From Hydrogenophaga sp. (lineage in GTDB: Bacteria > Pseudomonadota > Gammaproteobacteria > Burkholderiales > Burkholderiaceae_C): DNA of 64,000 nt. Each line of letters begins with the position of its first letter. Within the stretch, counting starts at the first letter, position 1. Of the stretch, positions 44,057-53,656 are shown piece by piece. Location: positions 62,001 to 126,000 of the forward strand of contig NZ_JADMKB010000105.1 in the NCBI RefSeq assembly GCF_018780075.1, given 5' to 3'. The position numbers and the translations under genes were made by a program. The notes below the pieces were generated by a model. That model had not been told where the DNA came from and ran no database searches. It saw only the letters and a program-made list of their open reading frames with translations.

Positions 44057-44484
44057 GACCGCAGCCGTTCGAACTGGGCCTGTCGACGCCCCGGCAAACC
44101 CCGCGCCTGCTGCGCTGGGCCCGTGTGCTCTGGGCCTCGCCCAACTCGCTCATCGGTCTGCTGTTCGGGGTGTTGCTGCTCCCGTTGGGCGCCCGTTTCC
44201 GGCGCGTGGACGGCGTGCTCGAAATCGCCGCCCTGCGCCAGCGGCCCCGGCGCCGCTGGCCCTTCGCCGCCATCACCTTCGGCCACGTGATCGTGGGCAC
44301 CCACGCGCAGGAACTGGAGCGCTTGCGCGCGCATGAACTAGTGCATGTGAAGCAGTGCGAGCGCTGGGGGCCGCTGTTTCTGCCGGCGTACCTGCTGGCG
44401 GGGGCGTGGCAGTGGGCGCGCGGAAGACGGGCTTATTGGGACAACCCGTTTGAGGTGGAGGCGCGGCGGGTTGGTGGGGGCTGA
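44053..44484 (+). CDS. Small membrane protein with HExxH motif
   Basis: AQELERLRAHELVHVKQCERWGPLFLPAYLLAGAWQ; family not identified. Confidence 0.75.
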   Translation: MRPQPFELGLSTPRQTPRLLRWARVLWASPNSLIGLLFGVLLLPLGARFRRVDGVLEIAALRQRPRRRWPFAAITFGHVIVGTHAQELERLRAHELVHVKQCERWGPLFLPAYLLAGAWQWARGRRAYWDNPFEVEARRVGGG

Positions 44485-44562
44485 CAGGCTGATTTCGACC
44501 CATAGCAGTCTTTGACTTCGATTGGCCAAGAAATTTCAAGACATCTGTCGCTCAGTCATTAC

Positions 44563-44895
44563 TCACTCAGGTTGCCGCCCGAGCACGATGATCATCATCC
44601 CCAACAAGCTGACCGCCACGCCGACCCAGTCCAATGGGGTGGGGCGTACTTTGTCCACAAGCATCAGCCAAACCATCGCGACGCCGATGTAAACGCCGCC
44701 ATAGGCCGCGTAGACGCGACCGGCTGCGGTCGGATGCAGCGTAAGCAGCCATGCAAACAGCGCCAGACTGAATGCCGCCGGAACGAGCAGCCACGCCGAC
44801 TTGTCCTGCTTGAGCCAGAGATACGGCAGGTAACAGCCGACGATTTCGGCCACTGCGGTAAAGACGAACAAGAAGAATGTCTTGAGAAGATCCAT
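44563..44895 (-). CDS. YnfA/UPF0060 family small membrane protein
   Basis: [69 protein letters not shown]. Confidence 0.96.
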   Translation of the reverse strand: MDLLKTFFLFVFTAVAEIVGCYLPYLWLKQDKSAWLLVPAAFSLALFAWLLTLHPTAAGRVYAAYGGVYIGVAMVWLMLVDKVRPTPLDWVGVAVSLLGMMIIVLGRQPE

Positions 44896-44916
44896 GCGGA
44901 GATTGTCAATGGCCAC

Positions 44917-44947
44917 TTGACCCTCAAGCCACTTGAGGTCCTACCGT
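44917..44947 (+). promoter_or_regulatory. MerR-type promoter/operator
   Basis: TTGACC-N19-TACCGT with a spacer dyad GACCCTCAAG-CCA-CTTGAGGTC. Confidence 0.8.
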
Positions 44948-44986
44948 GTCGGTGTGGGCGTTGTGCCCACGCATCGGAGATTCGAC

Positions 44987-45340
44987 ATGAAACCTTGGAA
45001 AGCGGCTCTTGGCGTTGGTGCAGCATGTGCTGCCTGCTGTGCTGTTCCTCTTCTCGGCGGTGCTGCTGCCCTGACCATCGGCTCTGCCACCTTGGGTGCG
45101 GCGGGATCTGCGTTGCTGGCCTCCACCCACGAGTTCGCGCCTCTGGCGTTCGTGCTGCTGGCGCTCGCGGCGGTGGGCGGTGGCGTCATTTTTTGGCGCA
45201 GGCGCCAGCAACGCGCAGAACCATCGCATCGGGTTGCTGAGGGGCATGCCAGGCAAGCTGCAGTCTGCGCTTTACCCATCGGCCCCACGCAGGATGCCGC
45301 GCCGAAGACTTGCGGCTGCGCACCCGGCGCATGCAGATGA
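44987..45340 (+). CDS. Cys-rich small membrane protein, mercuric transporter (MerT/MerF)-like
   Basis: GVGAACAACCAVPLLGGAAALTIGSATLG...; CC in first TM region; C-terminal TCGCAPGACR. Confidence 0.65.
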   Translation: MKPWKAALGVGAACAACCAVPLLGGAAALTIGSATLGAAGSALLASTHEFAPLAFVLLALAAVGGGVIFWRRRQQRAEPSHRVAEGHARQAAVCALPIGPTQDAAPKTCGCAPGACR

Positions 45341-45353
45341 CTAGGATGGCGTC

Positions 45354-45818
45354 ATGAACGCAAGACTTTCGATTGGCTTTGTTGCCCGCCAGGCCGGTTG
45401 CACGGTACCCACCATCCGCTACTACGAGGACATTGGGCTTCTGCAGCCGGCCGACCGGACAGAGGCTGGTCAGCGGCAGTTCGATGAGGGGACGATTCGC
45501 CGCCTTGCGTTCATCCGGCGGTGCCGGGACTTCGGCTTCTCGATCGATCAGGTGCGCGAATTGGTGGGTCTTGTCGATGAGCCTGATCGGCCCTGCGCAG
45601 AGGTGCGTGATATCGCGGCGCTGCACCTCTTCGAGGTGCGGCGCAAGCTGGACGAACTCAAGGCGCTGGAAGCCAGCCTTTGCGCCTTCGTGTGCAGTTG
45701 CGAATCGGCATGCGTTGGCGGACCCGCAGTCGATTGCACGATCCTCGAAAACTTGGCCATTCCAGCGGACCAAGCGCAAAGAGCTCGGCAAGGCGGAGAC
45801 GGCTGCTGCGCGTCCTAG
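45354..45818 (+). CDS. MerR-family metal-responsive regulator
   Basis: SIGFVARQAGCTVPTIRYYEDIGLLQPADRTEAGQRQFDEGTIRRLAFIRRCRDFGFSIDQVRELVGL; C-terminal Cys cluster. Confidence 0.94.
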   Translation: MNARLSIGFVARQAGCTVPTIRYYEDIGLLQPADRTEAGQRQFDEGTIRRLAFIRRCRDFGFSIDQVRELVGLVDEPDRPCAEVRDIAALHLFEVRRKLDELKALEASLCAFVCSCESACVGGPAVDCTILENLAIPADQAQRARQGGDGCCAS

Positions 45819-46009
45819 GATCTGACAACGCAATGTCGGCCTTTGGCCGCGAACCGCCATCCGGATCGGGTACCGATCCAACCGTGTGGTGGTCCGCCAA
45901 CCGAATCCAGCACCCAGCTCCAGCCGCGCAGGCCGCCGACGCACTTCCAGTCGACTCCTTCTCGTGAACGGGACGATCCACCAAACAGAGACATTCCCCC
46001 ACATCGGCA

Positions 46010-46303
46010 TCAACGGGCGATCTTGCGTTCGATCTCGGCGACCCGGCCCGCGTGGAAGCGGAGGATCGTCAGCGTCTGAGGGTCCCGGGCGTGGGGGAAG
46101 TAGGTCCAGCTCTTCTCTTCGGGTTGGCCCCTGACGGCGCGGTGCAGGGCTTCGTGGTCGGGCGGGCCGATCTTCAGCACCACCTCCCCTTCGCCCATGC
46201 CCTTGCGGATGAACTTGCGTTCCCCGGCGTCCGGCTCGGCGGACACGGCAGATGCGCTGGCCAGCGCGAGCAGGGCCAGGGTGGTGAGTGTTTTGAGGTT
46301 CAT
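46010..46303 (-). CDS. Small exported protein of unknown function (BamE/SmpA-like pattern)
   Basis: MNLKTLTTLALLALASASAVSAEPDAGERKFIRKGMGEGEVVLKIGPPDHE. Confidence 0.65.
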   Translation of the reverse strand: MNLKTLTTLALLALASASAVSAEPDAGERKFIRKGMGEGEVVLKIGPPDHEALHRAVRGQPEEKSWTYFPHARDPQTLTILRFHAGRVAEIERKIAR

Positions 46304-46323
46304 CGGTTGCTCCTGTGGCAGCT

Positions 46324-46728
46324 TCAGCAGCGCCCGGCCGCGCGCAGCAAGGCGTTGCACTCCGCGCTGGCGCCCTTGGGTCCGGCAGCGGGCTGGGCCG
46401 GCAGGGCCTTGCCCGATCCCCCCACCATGGCGGTGCAGATGGCGTCGGAATGCGGGGTCTGCCCGAAGCTCATCGCCTTCTGGAAACCGGTGGCTCCGTA
46501 GAGGTAGCAGCGGTAGGTCTTGCCGTCGCGGGTGCTGGCGGTGTAGTTGATGCGGCCGCCAGTCTCTTCCGAGCGGTCGGTGACGGTGAACTGGCCGACG
46601 GACCGGCCAATGGCCTGCGCGGTGCGTTGCTCCAGGCCGTCCTGGTCGATGGTGGCGGCGCACCCGGCCACGAGGGCCAGGACCGCCGCCAGGGGGGCAC
46701 AGTGTGTGACGAAGGATCGAAGGGGCAT
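46324..46728 (-). CDS. Putative lipoprotein of unknown function
   Basis: LAAVLALVAGCAATIDQDGLEQRTAQAIGRSVGQFTVTDR. Confidence 0.7.
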   Translation of the reverse strand: MPLRSFVTHCAPLAAVLALVAGCAATIDQDGLEQRTAQAIGRSVGQFTVTDRSEETGGRINYTASTRDGKTYRCYLYGATGFQKAMSFGQTPHSDAICTAMVGGSGKALPAQPAAGPKGASAECNALLRAAGRC

Positions 46729-46754
46729 GAAAGGCTCCGTGGGGTTCATGGGGT

Positions 46755-47306
46755 TCATCGGACAAAGCAGTTGTCGGTGGGCACGGTGCCCAGGCTGGCG
46801 GACACCGCCGACAGCGAGGGCTGGATGCTCGGGATCTCGTCGCCCAGTAGGCACAGCAGCGGCGGTGAGCGCAGCGTCCAGATGGCGCCGAAGCGGGTGC
46901 CGGTGACGGTGCGGAACACGCCCCAGTGCGCGGCCAGCCCACCGCTCGCCTCCGAGCGGTCGAAGCTCACGGTCCCCAGCTTGGACGGACCGGCCAGCAC
47001 CGACGCGCCTTCGCATCCGTTGCCGCCGAAGCTCAGCACGCCCTCTGAGTAGTCGAGCGTGTTCGCCCCCGTGACGCGGGCGCGCAGCATCTTCTTGAAC
47101 GACTGGCCGCCGGTCTTCACGCAGCCTTTCTGCACCCAGTCGCCCGCCAGCGCCTCGATGGACGCTGACGGCGTGGGCCCGCCGGAGCCGCCGTCGGGCG
47201 CGTCGTCGCCCCCGCCACCGCAGGCCCCCAGGGCCAGTGCGGCGACCACCGTGAGGGTGGCGGCGGGGCGGCGTGCAAGGCCGGGCAGCGTGCGAATGCG
47301 TGGCAT
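46755..47306 (-). CDS. Putative lipoprotein of unknown function
   Basis: TVVAALALGACGGGGDDAPDGGSGG lipobox. Confidence 0.7.
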   Translation of the reverse strand: MPRIRTLPGLARRPAATLTVVAALALGACGGGGDDAPDGGSGGPTPSASIEALAGDWVQKGCVKTGGQSFKKMLRARVTGANTLDYSEGVLSFGGNGCEGASVLAGPSKLGTVSFDRSEASGGLAAHWGVFRTVTGTRFGAIWTLRSPPLLCLLGDEIPSIQPSLSAVSASLGTVPTDNCFVR

Positions 47307-47414
47307 GAAAAACTCCTGTGTTGGTCGGGATGAAAACGCGGGCGAGCGCCGGCCGGCAGGGCGAACGGCGCCCCGCCTGGGTCGGTACCCGGTCGGTGGA
47401 AGGGAAGGGGAAAC

Positions 47415-48137
47415 TCAGCCCGGCTTGCGGGCCACGATGAAGACGCGGATGTCCTTGCCCCTGGTGCCGTGCCGCTCGACCGCCTCGATCTCCAGGCCCT
47501 GTCGGACCATGGCGGCCTGCAGCGTTTCGGCGTCCAAACACAGCACATGGGGCGCCTTGCCGATGGCGCGCATCAGGGGAATCGCCAGCCAGGGAATCAG
47601 CGGGTTCATCTCCGAGATGCAGGCCGTCTTGGAGATCAGCAGGCCACCCGGCCGCAAGGCCTGCACCGCAAGCGCCAGGGTCTGGTCCAGGTCGCTCACC
47701 AGGTGCAGCAGGTTGAACGCCAGCACCGCGTCGTGCTCGCCGGGCCGGGCCACCAGCGCGTCGGCGTCGGCCACGGCAAAGACCAGCTGCGGCACCGGCT
47801 TCGCCGCCAGCTTCTCGCGGGCGATGGTGATCATTTCGGACGACACGTCGGTGGCCAGCAGCCGCCCGGTGAACGGCGCCAGGCGCAGCGCGGTGCTGCC
47901 GGTGCCGCAGCCGATCTCCAACACGTTCTGCTCCATGGTCAGCAGGCCCTGCACGCGCCGCAGCGTGACCTCGTAGCCCGCCATGTCGGCGATCGGGTCG
48001 GCCGCGTACTTGCGGGCGATGCGGTCCCAGAAGCGGGCCTTGCGGGCGGCCGGGTCGCCGGCCTGCGGCGGGCGGGTGGCGTCGGGGGTCGGGGTGGCGG
48101 TGGACAGCGGCATGGGTGGGATGCTATCCATGCACAT
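47415..48137 (-). CDS. Class I SAM-dependent methyltransferase
   Basis: QNVLEIGCGTGSTALRLAPFTGRLLATDVSSEMITIAREKL. Confidence 0.93.
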   Translation of the reverse strand: MCMDSIPPMPLSTATPTPDATRPPQAGDPAARKARFWDRIARKYAADPIADMAGYEVTLRRVQGLLTMEQNVLEIGCGTGSTALRLAPFTGRLLATDVSSEMITIAREKLAAKPVPQLVFAVADADALVARPGEHDAVLAFNLLHLVSDLDQTLALAVQALRPGGLLISKTACISEMNPLIPWLAIPLMRAIGKAPHVLCLDAETLQAAMVRQGLEIEAVERHGTRGKDIRVFIVARKPG

Positions 48138-48184
48138 CGCCGCAGGGAATTGCGCTAAATTGCAGTGAACATATACGTTTTTGC

Positions 48185-49066
48185 ATGAATCAACTCGACT
48201 GGAACCAGCTCAAGGCGTTTCTCGAAACCGCGGAAACCGGCTCGCTCTCGGCGGCCGCGCGCAAGCTGGGCCTGACCCAGCCCACGCTGAGCCGCCAGGT
48301 GGCCGCCATCGAGCGGCAGATGGGCGTGACCCTGTTCGAGCGCGTGGGCAAGGCCATGGCGCTCACCCCCACCGGGCTGGACCTGCTGGAACACGCGCGC
48401 GCCATGGGCGCGGCCGCCGAGGCCCTTGGGCTTGCCGCCACCGGCCGTTCGCAGGCGGTGGGCGGCGTGGTCTCGGTCTCGGCCACCGATGCGGTCGCCG
48501 CCTTCCTGCTGCCCCCGCTGGTACAGCAGCTGCGCGAGCAGGAGCCGGGCATCACCATCGAGGTGATCCCGTCCAACGCGCTGAGCGACCTGCTGCGGCG
48601 CGAGGCCGACATCGCGATCCGCCACGTCAAGCCCGAACAGCCGGACCTGATCGCCCGGTTCATCCGCGAGGCCACGGCCCACTTCTACGCGTCAGAGGCC
48701 TGGGTGAAGACCCACGGTCACCCGCGCAACAGCGAAGACGCCGCCCAGCTGCCCTTCGTCGGCTCCGACCGTTCCGGCCAGTACCTGGGCTACCTGCGGG
48801 CGCACGGCCTGCCCGTGAGCGAAGCGAACTTCAGCTGCTATTGCGACCACACCGTGGCGCACTGGGCGCTGGTGCGCCAGGGCATGGGCATCGGCGCCAT
48901 GATGGAAGAGATCGCACGCGACACACCGGGCATCGTGCGCGTGCTCGACGAGGTGCCGGCGGTGCGCTTCCCGATCTGGCTGGTCACCCACCGAGAGTTG
49001 CGCACCTCGCGACCGATGCGGGTGGTGTTCGAGGCGCTGGCGCAGGGGCTGATGGAAGGCCCCTGA
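48185..49066 (+). CDS. LysR-family transcriptional regulator
   Basis: MNQLDWNQLKAFLETAETGSLSAAARKLGLTQPTLSRQVAAIERQMGVTLFERVGKAMALTPTG. Confidence 0.94.
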   Translation: MNQLDWNQLKAFLETAETGSLSAAARKLGLTQPTLSRQVAAIERQMGVTLFERVGKAMALTPTGLDLLEHARAMGAAAEALGLAATGRSQAVGGVVSVSATDAVAAFLLPPLVQQLREQEPGITIEVIPSNALSDLLRREADIAIRHVKPEQPDLIARFIREATAHFYASEAWVKTHGHPRNSEDAAQLPFVGSDRSGQYLGYLRAHGLPVSEANFSCYCDHTVAHWALVRQGMGIGAMMEEIARDTPGIVRVLDEVPAVRFPIWLVTHRELRTSRPMRVVFEALAQGLMEGP

Positions 49067-49078
49067 GCCCGGGCCGGT

Positions 49079-49489
49079 TCAGCCACGGTCACGGGTGCGC
49101 GCCACCGGCCGCACCCACCACCAGACCCCCGCCACCAGCGCCGCAAACACCGTGTACGCCGCCACGAACACCCACCACGGCAGGTCCCAGTACAGCAGGC
49201 GCGAGAGCCAGTGTTCGATGAAGCTCTCCCGGTAGGCGGCTTGTCCGGCCATGCGCCGCAGGCCCTGTTCCCACACGGTCAGGGGGCAGAGCTGGCCGAG
49301 CCAGCTCTGGGCGGCGATGAACAGCATCAGCCCCAGGTGGGTGAGCCGCAGGCCGCGGTGGCGCACCCAGCGCCAGCCGCGCAGGCCGCCGGCGATCACC
49401 AGCGGCAGCAGCCCGACCACGAACAGCACGATGCCCACATGCAGCGCGAGCAGGGCGTCGGCGAGAAGGGTGGCGGTCGCGGGGTTCAT
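49079..49489 (-). CDS. DUF2784-family membrane protein
   Basis: LLADALLALHVGIVLFVVGLLPLVIAGGLRGWRWVRHRGLRLTHLGLMLFIAAQSWLGQLCPLTVWEQGLR. Confidence 0.88.
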   Translation of the reverse strand: MNPATATLLADALLALHVGIVLFVVGLLPLVIAGGLRGWRWVRHRGLRLTHLGLMLFIAAQSWLGQLCPLTVWEQGLRRMAGQAAYRESFIEHWLSRLLYWDLPWWVFVAAYTVFAALVAGVWWWVRPVARTRDRG

Positions 49490-49518
49490 GGCGCCAGTGT
49501 GCCTGCATGGCGTGCGTA

Positions 49519-49552
49519 AAAAAGCCGCCGGAGCACCAGGCTCGGCGGCTTT
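49519..49552 (-). terminator. Intrinsic terminator of the liv-type operon
   Basis: Minus strand AAAGCCGCCG-loop-CGGCGGCTTTTTT. Confidence 0.7.
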
Positions 49553-49591
49553 CACGCATGGCCTGACAACGCAGGCGGCGCGGTAACGGGT

Positions 49592-50755
49592 TCAGTTCTT
49601 CGGGTACTCGGAGATCACCTTCCACTTGCCGTCGGTGATCTGCGACATGCGCGAGACGTTGCTGCCCAGGCGCTTTTGGGGGCCGAAGGTCGCCTGCGCG
49701 CTGCCGAAGATGTCGGGCGGGATGGTCATGCCGTCCATCACCTTCACGAAGCTGTCGGTGGTGAGGTTGGCGCCGGTCTTGCCGGCGGCCTTGGTGAAGG
49801 TGTCGATGATGTTGTAGCCGTAGACCGAGAACACGGTGGGGTCTTCGTTGAACTTGGTCTTGTACTTGTTGGCCCAGAAACGGATCGGCTGCGAGGCGTC
49901 GTCGGTGTAGGGGTTCTGCACCGTCATGGTGGCGTAGAGGCCGTTCATGGCCGGGCCACCGAGCTTGTGGATCAGGTCGGTGTAGGCCGCGCTGGAGCCG
50001 ATGAAGGTCGGGTTGAAGCCCAGGCGCTTGGCCGTGGCAATGCCGCCGATGGTCTCGCGGATGATGGTGCCGAGCACCACCATGTCGCAGCCGCTGGCCT
50101 GCAGCTTCTGCATCTGCGAGGCGAAGTCAGTGGCGCCGCGCTTGTAGCTGGTTTCTTCGGCCAGGGTCATGCCCATGGACTTCAGGCCGTCTTCGGCACC
50201 GCGCTTCACTTCCAGGCCGAACTCGTCGTCCTGGTACATGGTGCAGACCTTCTTGGCGCCTTTTTCCTTCACCAGCTTGGGCACGGCGATCTTCATCTGG
50301 TCGTAGTAGGTGGCGGCAAAGCTGTACTTGAGCTTGTGGAAGGGCTCGTACATTTCGCGCGCGGCCGTCACGGGGAAGAAGTTGATGACGTTCTTCTGGA
50401 ACTGCACCGGCATGGCGGCCATGTTTTGCGCGGTGCCGATGTGGCCGACCATGGCAAAGATCTTGTCCTGGTTCACCAGCTTCTGCGCGGCCAGCACGGC
50501 GCGGCGTGGGTCGTAGGCCGAGTCTTCCACCAGCAGCTTGATCTTGCGGCCGTTGATGCCGCCTTGCTCGTTGACCTCGTCCACCCGCAGCATCATGCCC
50601 AGACGCACCTGCTTGCCGAAGCCGGCGATGGGGCCGGAGAGATCCTGAATGGAGCCCAGGACGATCTCGTCCTTGCTCACGCCTTGCGATTGCGCCAGCG
50701 CGGCACCGCTGCCCAGGGCGAGCAGTGCGGCAACCAATGTCAGTCGGGTTTTCAT
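49592..50755 (-). CDS. Branched-chain-amino-acid-type ABC substrate-binding protein (LivK-like)
   Basis: MKTRLTLVAALLALGSGAALAQSQGVSKDEIVLGSIQDLSGPIAGFGKQVRLGMMLRVDEVNEQGGINGRKIKLLVEDSAYDP. Confidence 0.94.
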   Translation of the reverse strand: MKTRLTLVAALLALGSGAALAQSQGVSKDEIVLGSIQDLSGPIAGFGKQVRLGMMLRVDEVNEQGGINGRKIKLLVEDSAYDPRRAVLAAQKLVNQDKIFAMVGHIGTAQNMAAMPVQFQKNVINFFPVTAAREMYEPFHKLKYSFAATYYDQMKIAVPKLVKEKGAKKVCTMYQDDEFGLEVKRGAEDGLKSMGMTLAEETSYKRGATDFASQMQKLQASGCDMVVLGTIIRETIGGIATAKRLGFNPTFIGSSAAYTDLIHKLGGPAMNGLYATMTVQNPYTDDASQPIRFWANKYKTKFNEDPTVFSVYGYNIIDTFTKAAGKTGANLTTDSFVKVMDGMTIPPDIFGSAQATFGPQKRLGSNVSRMSQITDGKWKVISEYPKN

Positions 50756-50804
50756 GTGGTGTGTCTCCTGGGTGGTGGTCGGGTGAGGGTCGTCGAGAAC
50801 GGGT

Positions 50805-52661
50805 TCAGCTGTACATGGCGTTGATCTGGGGCTCGTATTTGGTCTGCACCAGCTTGCGCTTGAGCTTCATGGTGGGGGTGAGTTCTTCGTCTTCGGCGCT
50901 GAGCTGGGTGTCGAGCAGGAAGAACTTCTTGATCTGTTCCACCCGGGCAAATTTCTTGTTCACGCGATCGATCTCGGTCTGGATCAGCGCTTGCACTTCG
51001 GGCGCCCGTGTGAGGCTGGCGTAGTTGGAAAACGGCACGTCGCTGTCCTGCGCATATTTCTCCACGTTCTCCTGGTCGATCATGATGATGACGGTGAGGT
51101 AGGGCTTCTTGTCACCGATCACCACGGCGTCGGTCACATAGGGCGAGAACTTGAGTTCGTTCTCCAGTTCGCTCGGCGTGATGTTCTTGCCGCCTGCGGT
51201 GATGATGATGTCTTTCATGCGGTCGGTGATGCGGAAAAACCCTTCCTCATCGACCACGCCCACATCGCCCGTGTGCAGCCAGCCGTCGGCGTCGATGGTC
51301 TCGGCGGTCTTCTCGGGCAGGTTCAAATAGCCCATGAACACATTGGTGCCGCGCACCAGGATCTCGCTGGTCTGCGGGTCGAGCCGCACCTCGTTGTATT
51401 GCGCAGCCGGGCCGATGCTGCCGGGCTTCATGCGGCTCGCCGGCACACCGGTGGCCGCGCCGCAGGTTTCCGTCATGCCCCAGACCTCCAGCATCGGCAC
51501 GCCCAGCGCGAGGTACCAGCGCACCAGCTCGGGCGAGATCGGTGCCGCGCCGGTGACGAGGAAACGCGCGCGGTGGATGCCGATGAGCTTGCGCACGTTG
51601 TCGAGCACCAGCAGGCGCGCCGCGCGGAACTGCAGCTTCAGGCCGCCGGGCACGGCCTCGCCTTTGAGCACATGATCGGCCACGCGCTGGCCCACACCAA
51701 TCGCCCAGGCGTAGGCGGCCTGCTGCAACTTGCTGGCTTCCTTGAGCGTGATCATCACGCCCGAATAGAACTTCTCCCACACGCGCGGCACGGCGGTGAA
51801 CACGGTGGGCGCGATCTCGCGCACGTTCTCGGGCACGGTCTCGGGGTTCTCGACGAAGTTGAGCTTGCCGCCCGTGTAGAGCGAGAAGTACTCGCCGCCC
51901 AGTCGCTCGGCGATGTGGCACAGCGGCAGGAAACACATGCACTCGTCGCTCTCGTGGCGCGCCACCAGCGTGTTGTAGCCGTGCACGGCATGAACCAGGC
52001 CGCGGTGGCTGTGCATGGCGCCCTTGGGGCGGCCGGTGGTGCCCGAGGTGTAGACGAGGATGGCCAGGTCGTCGGGCCGGCTGGCGGCGATGCGCTGGTT
52101 CAGCGCCTCGGGGTGCTGGCGCAGGTGCTCGCGGCCGAGCTCGCGCAGCGCGGCGAGGCTGATCACCTGCGGGTCGTTCAGGTCGCGCAGGCCGTCCATG
52201 TCGTCCACGATGATCTTCTTGAGCTTGGGCAGCCTGTCGCGCACCTCCAGCGCCTTGTCGAGCTGCTCGTCGTCTTCCACGAAGAGCATGGTGGTGCCCG
52301 AGTCCTGGCACAGGTACTCGACCTGCTCGGCCGCATCGGTCGGGTAGATGCCGTTGGAGACGCCGTTGGCGCTGAGCACCGCGAGGTCGCAGAGCACCCA
52401 CTCCACCGTGGTGTTGGAGAGGATGGACGCGGTCTCGCGTTCACCGAAGCCCAGCGCGATCAGGCCGTGGCCGATCTCGCGCACCGTTTCGGCGGTCTGG
52501 TCCCAGGTCCAGCTGCGCCAGATGCCGAAGTCCTTCTGCCGCATCCAGATGTTGGGGCCACGTTGCTTCACCGCGTTCCAGAAGATCGCGGTCATGGTGT
52601 CGCCGGGGACGACGATCTTTGTCTCGGGCTGGATGTCGGAGAGATCCCAGAGATAACTCAT
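50805..52661 (-). CDS. AMP-dependent acyl-CoA synthetase (long-chain type)
   Basis: LAILVYTSGTTGRPKGAMHSHRGLVHA...EVWGMTETCGAATG...GWLHTGDVGVVDEEGFFRITDRMKDIIITAGGKNITPSELEN. Confidence 0.95.
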   Translation of the reverse strand: MSYLWDLSDIQPETKIVVPGDTMTAIFWNAVKQRGPNIWMRQKDFGIWRSWTWDQTAETVREIGHGLIALGFGERETASILSNTTVEWVLCDLAVLSANGVSNGIYPTDAAEQVEYLCQDSGTTMLFVEDDEQLDKALEVRDRLPKLKKIIVDDMDGLRDLNDPQVISLAALRELGREHLRQHPEALNQRIAASRPDDLAILVYTSGTTGRPKGAMHSHRGLVHAVHGYNTLVARHESDECMCFLPLCHIAERLGGEYFSLYTGGKLNFVENPETVPENVREIAPTVFTAVPRVWEKFYSGVMITLKEASKLQQAAYAWAIGVGQRVADHVLKGEAVPGGLKLQFRAARLLVLDNVRKLIGIHRARFLVTGAAPISPELVRWYLALGVPMLEVWGMTETCGAATGVPASRMKPGSIGPAAQYNEVRLDPQTSEILVRGTNVFMGYLNLPEKTAETIDADGWLHTGDVGVVDEEGFFRITDRMKDIIITAGGKNITPSELENELKFSPYVTDAVVIGDKKPYLTVIIMIDQENVEKYAQDSDVPFSNYASLTRAPEVQALIQTEIDRVNKKFARVEQIKKFFLLDTQLSAEDEELTPTMKLKRKLVQTKYEPQINAMYS

Positions 52662-52692
52662 ATCAACTTTTCTCCGGAGCGAAGTGCACGAA

Positions 52693-52770
52693 CTCAGAAA
52701 GCGGCGGAACCGGCTTTGCCGGGCCGCACCGCGTTGCCCCCTTGAGGGGGTAGCGCGAAGCGCTGCGGGG
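52693..52770 (-). repeat. GC-rich intergenic repeat copy (livF / acyl-CoA synthetase junction)
   Basis: AAGCGGCGGAACCGGCTTTGCCGGGCCGCACCGCGTTGCCCCCTTGAGGGGGTAGCGCGAAGCGCTGCGGGGG. Confidence 0.8.
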
Positions 52771-52784
52771 GTGTTCCATTCGCG

Positions 52785-53573
52785 TCATCTCCAATTTTTC
52801 TTCTTTTTCCAGCGCCGGTCCGCCCGCACGCCTTCTTCCTTCATGCCGAGGTAGAACTCCTTGATGTCGTCCTTCTCGCGCAGGTGGGCGCAGGTGTCTT
52901 CCATCACGATGCGGCCGTTCTCCAGCACGTAGCCGTAGTCCGACGCGTTGAGCGCCATGTTGGCGTTCTGCTCGACCAGCAGGATGGTGGTGCCGCGCTC
53001 GCGGTTGATGCGCACGACGATCTCGAAGATCTCCTTGGTGAGCTTCGGAGAAAGGCCCAGGCTGGGTTCGTCGAGCAGGATCAGGTCGGGGTTGGCCATC
53101 AACGCGCGGCTGATCGCGAGCATCTGCTGCTGGCCGCCCGAGAGCAGGCCGGCGTCCTGCGCGGCGCGCTCGCGCAGGATGGGGAAGTAGTTGAAGACCA
53201 CCTCCATGTCACGCCCCACGCCGTCGCGGTCTTTGCGGGTGTAGGCGCCCATCATCAGGTTGTCGCGCACGGAGAGCAGCGGGAACACCTCGCGCCCCTC
53301 GGGCACGTGCATCAGGCCCTGCTGCACGATGTGCGCCGGGTCTTGCGCGGTGATGTTGTTGCCCTTGAACTCGATGCTGCCCTTGCGCGGATCGATGATG
53401 CCGCTGATGGTCTTGAGGATCGTCGTCTTGCCCGCGCCGTTGGAGCCCAGCACGGTGGCGATCTCGCCGCGCCGCACCTGCAGGCTCACGCCGCGGATCG
53501 CCTTGATGGGGCCGTAGGCGCTCTCGACGTTGAGCAGCTTCAAGACGGCGTTGTCGGTGACCGGCGCTGTCAT
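52785..53573 (-). CDS. livF: LivF-type ABC ATPase
   Basis: VLGSNGAGKTTILKTISGIIDP...LLSGGQQQMLAISRALMANPDLILLDEPSLGLSPKL. Confidence 0.94.
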   Translation of the reverse strand: MTAPVTDNAVLKLLNVESAYGPIKAIRGVSLQVRRGEIATVLGSNGAGKTTILKTISGIIDPRKGSIEFKGNNITAQDPAHIVQQGLMHVPEGREVFPLLSVRDNLMMGAYTRKDRDGVGRDMEVVFNYFPILRERAAQDAGLLSGGQQQMLAISRALMANPDLILLDEPSLGLSPKLTKEIFEIVVRINRERGTTILLVEQNANMALNASDYGYVLENGRIVMEDTCAHLREKDDIKEFYLGMKEEGVRADRRWKKKKNWR

Positions 53574-53576
53574 AGC

Positions 53577-53656
53577 ACCCCCACGCTGGTCGCTTTGCGT
53601 ACTGCGCTGCCCCCCAGGGGGGCTTGCGAACCTTGGGGCGGCCCGGCGGTTCTCAT
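53577..53656 (-). repeat. GC-rich intergenic repeat copy (livG-livF junction), same subtype as the copies inside the carboxylase
   Basis: Reverse complement: CGCCGGGCCGCCCCAAGGTTCGCAAGCCCCCCTGGGGGGCAGCGCAGTACGCAAAGCGACCAGCGTGGGGG. Confidence 0.8.

Noticed and set aside
45186-46013. 275-aa minus-strand ORF
   Set aside because: Antisense to the MerR gene and the 3' part of the Cys-rich protein gene; no motifs.
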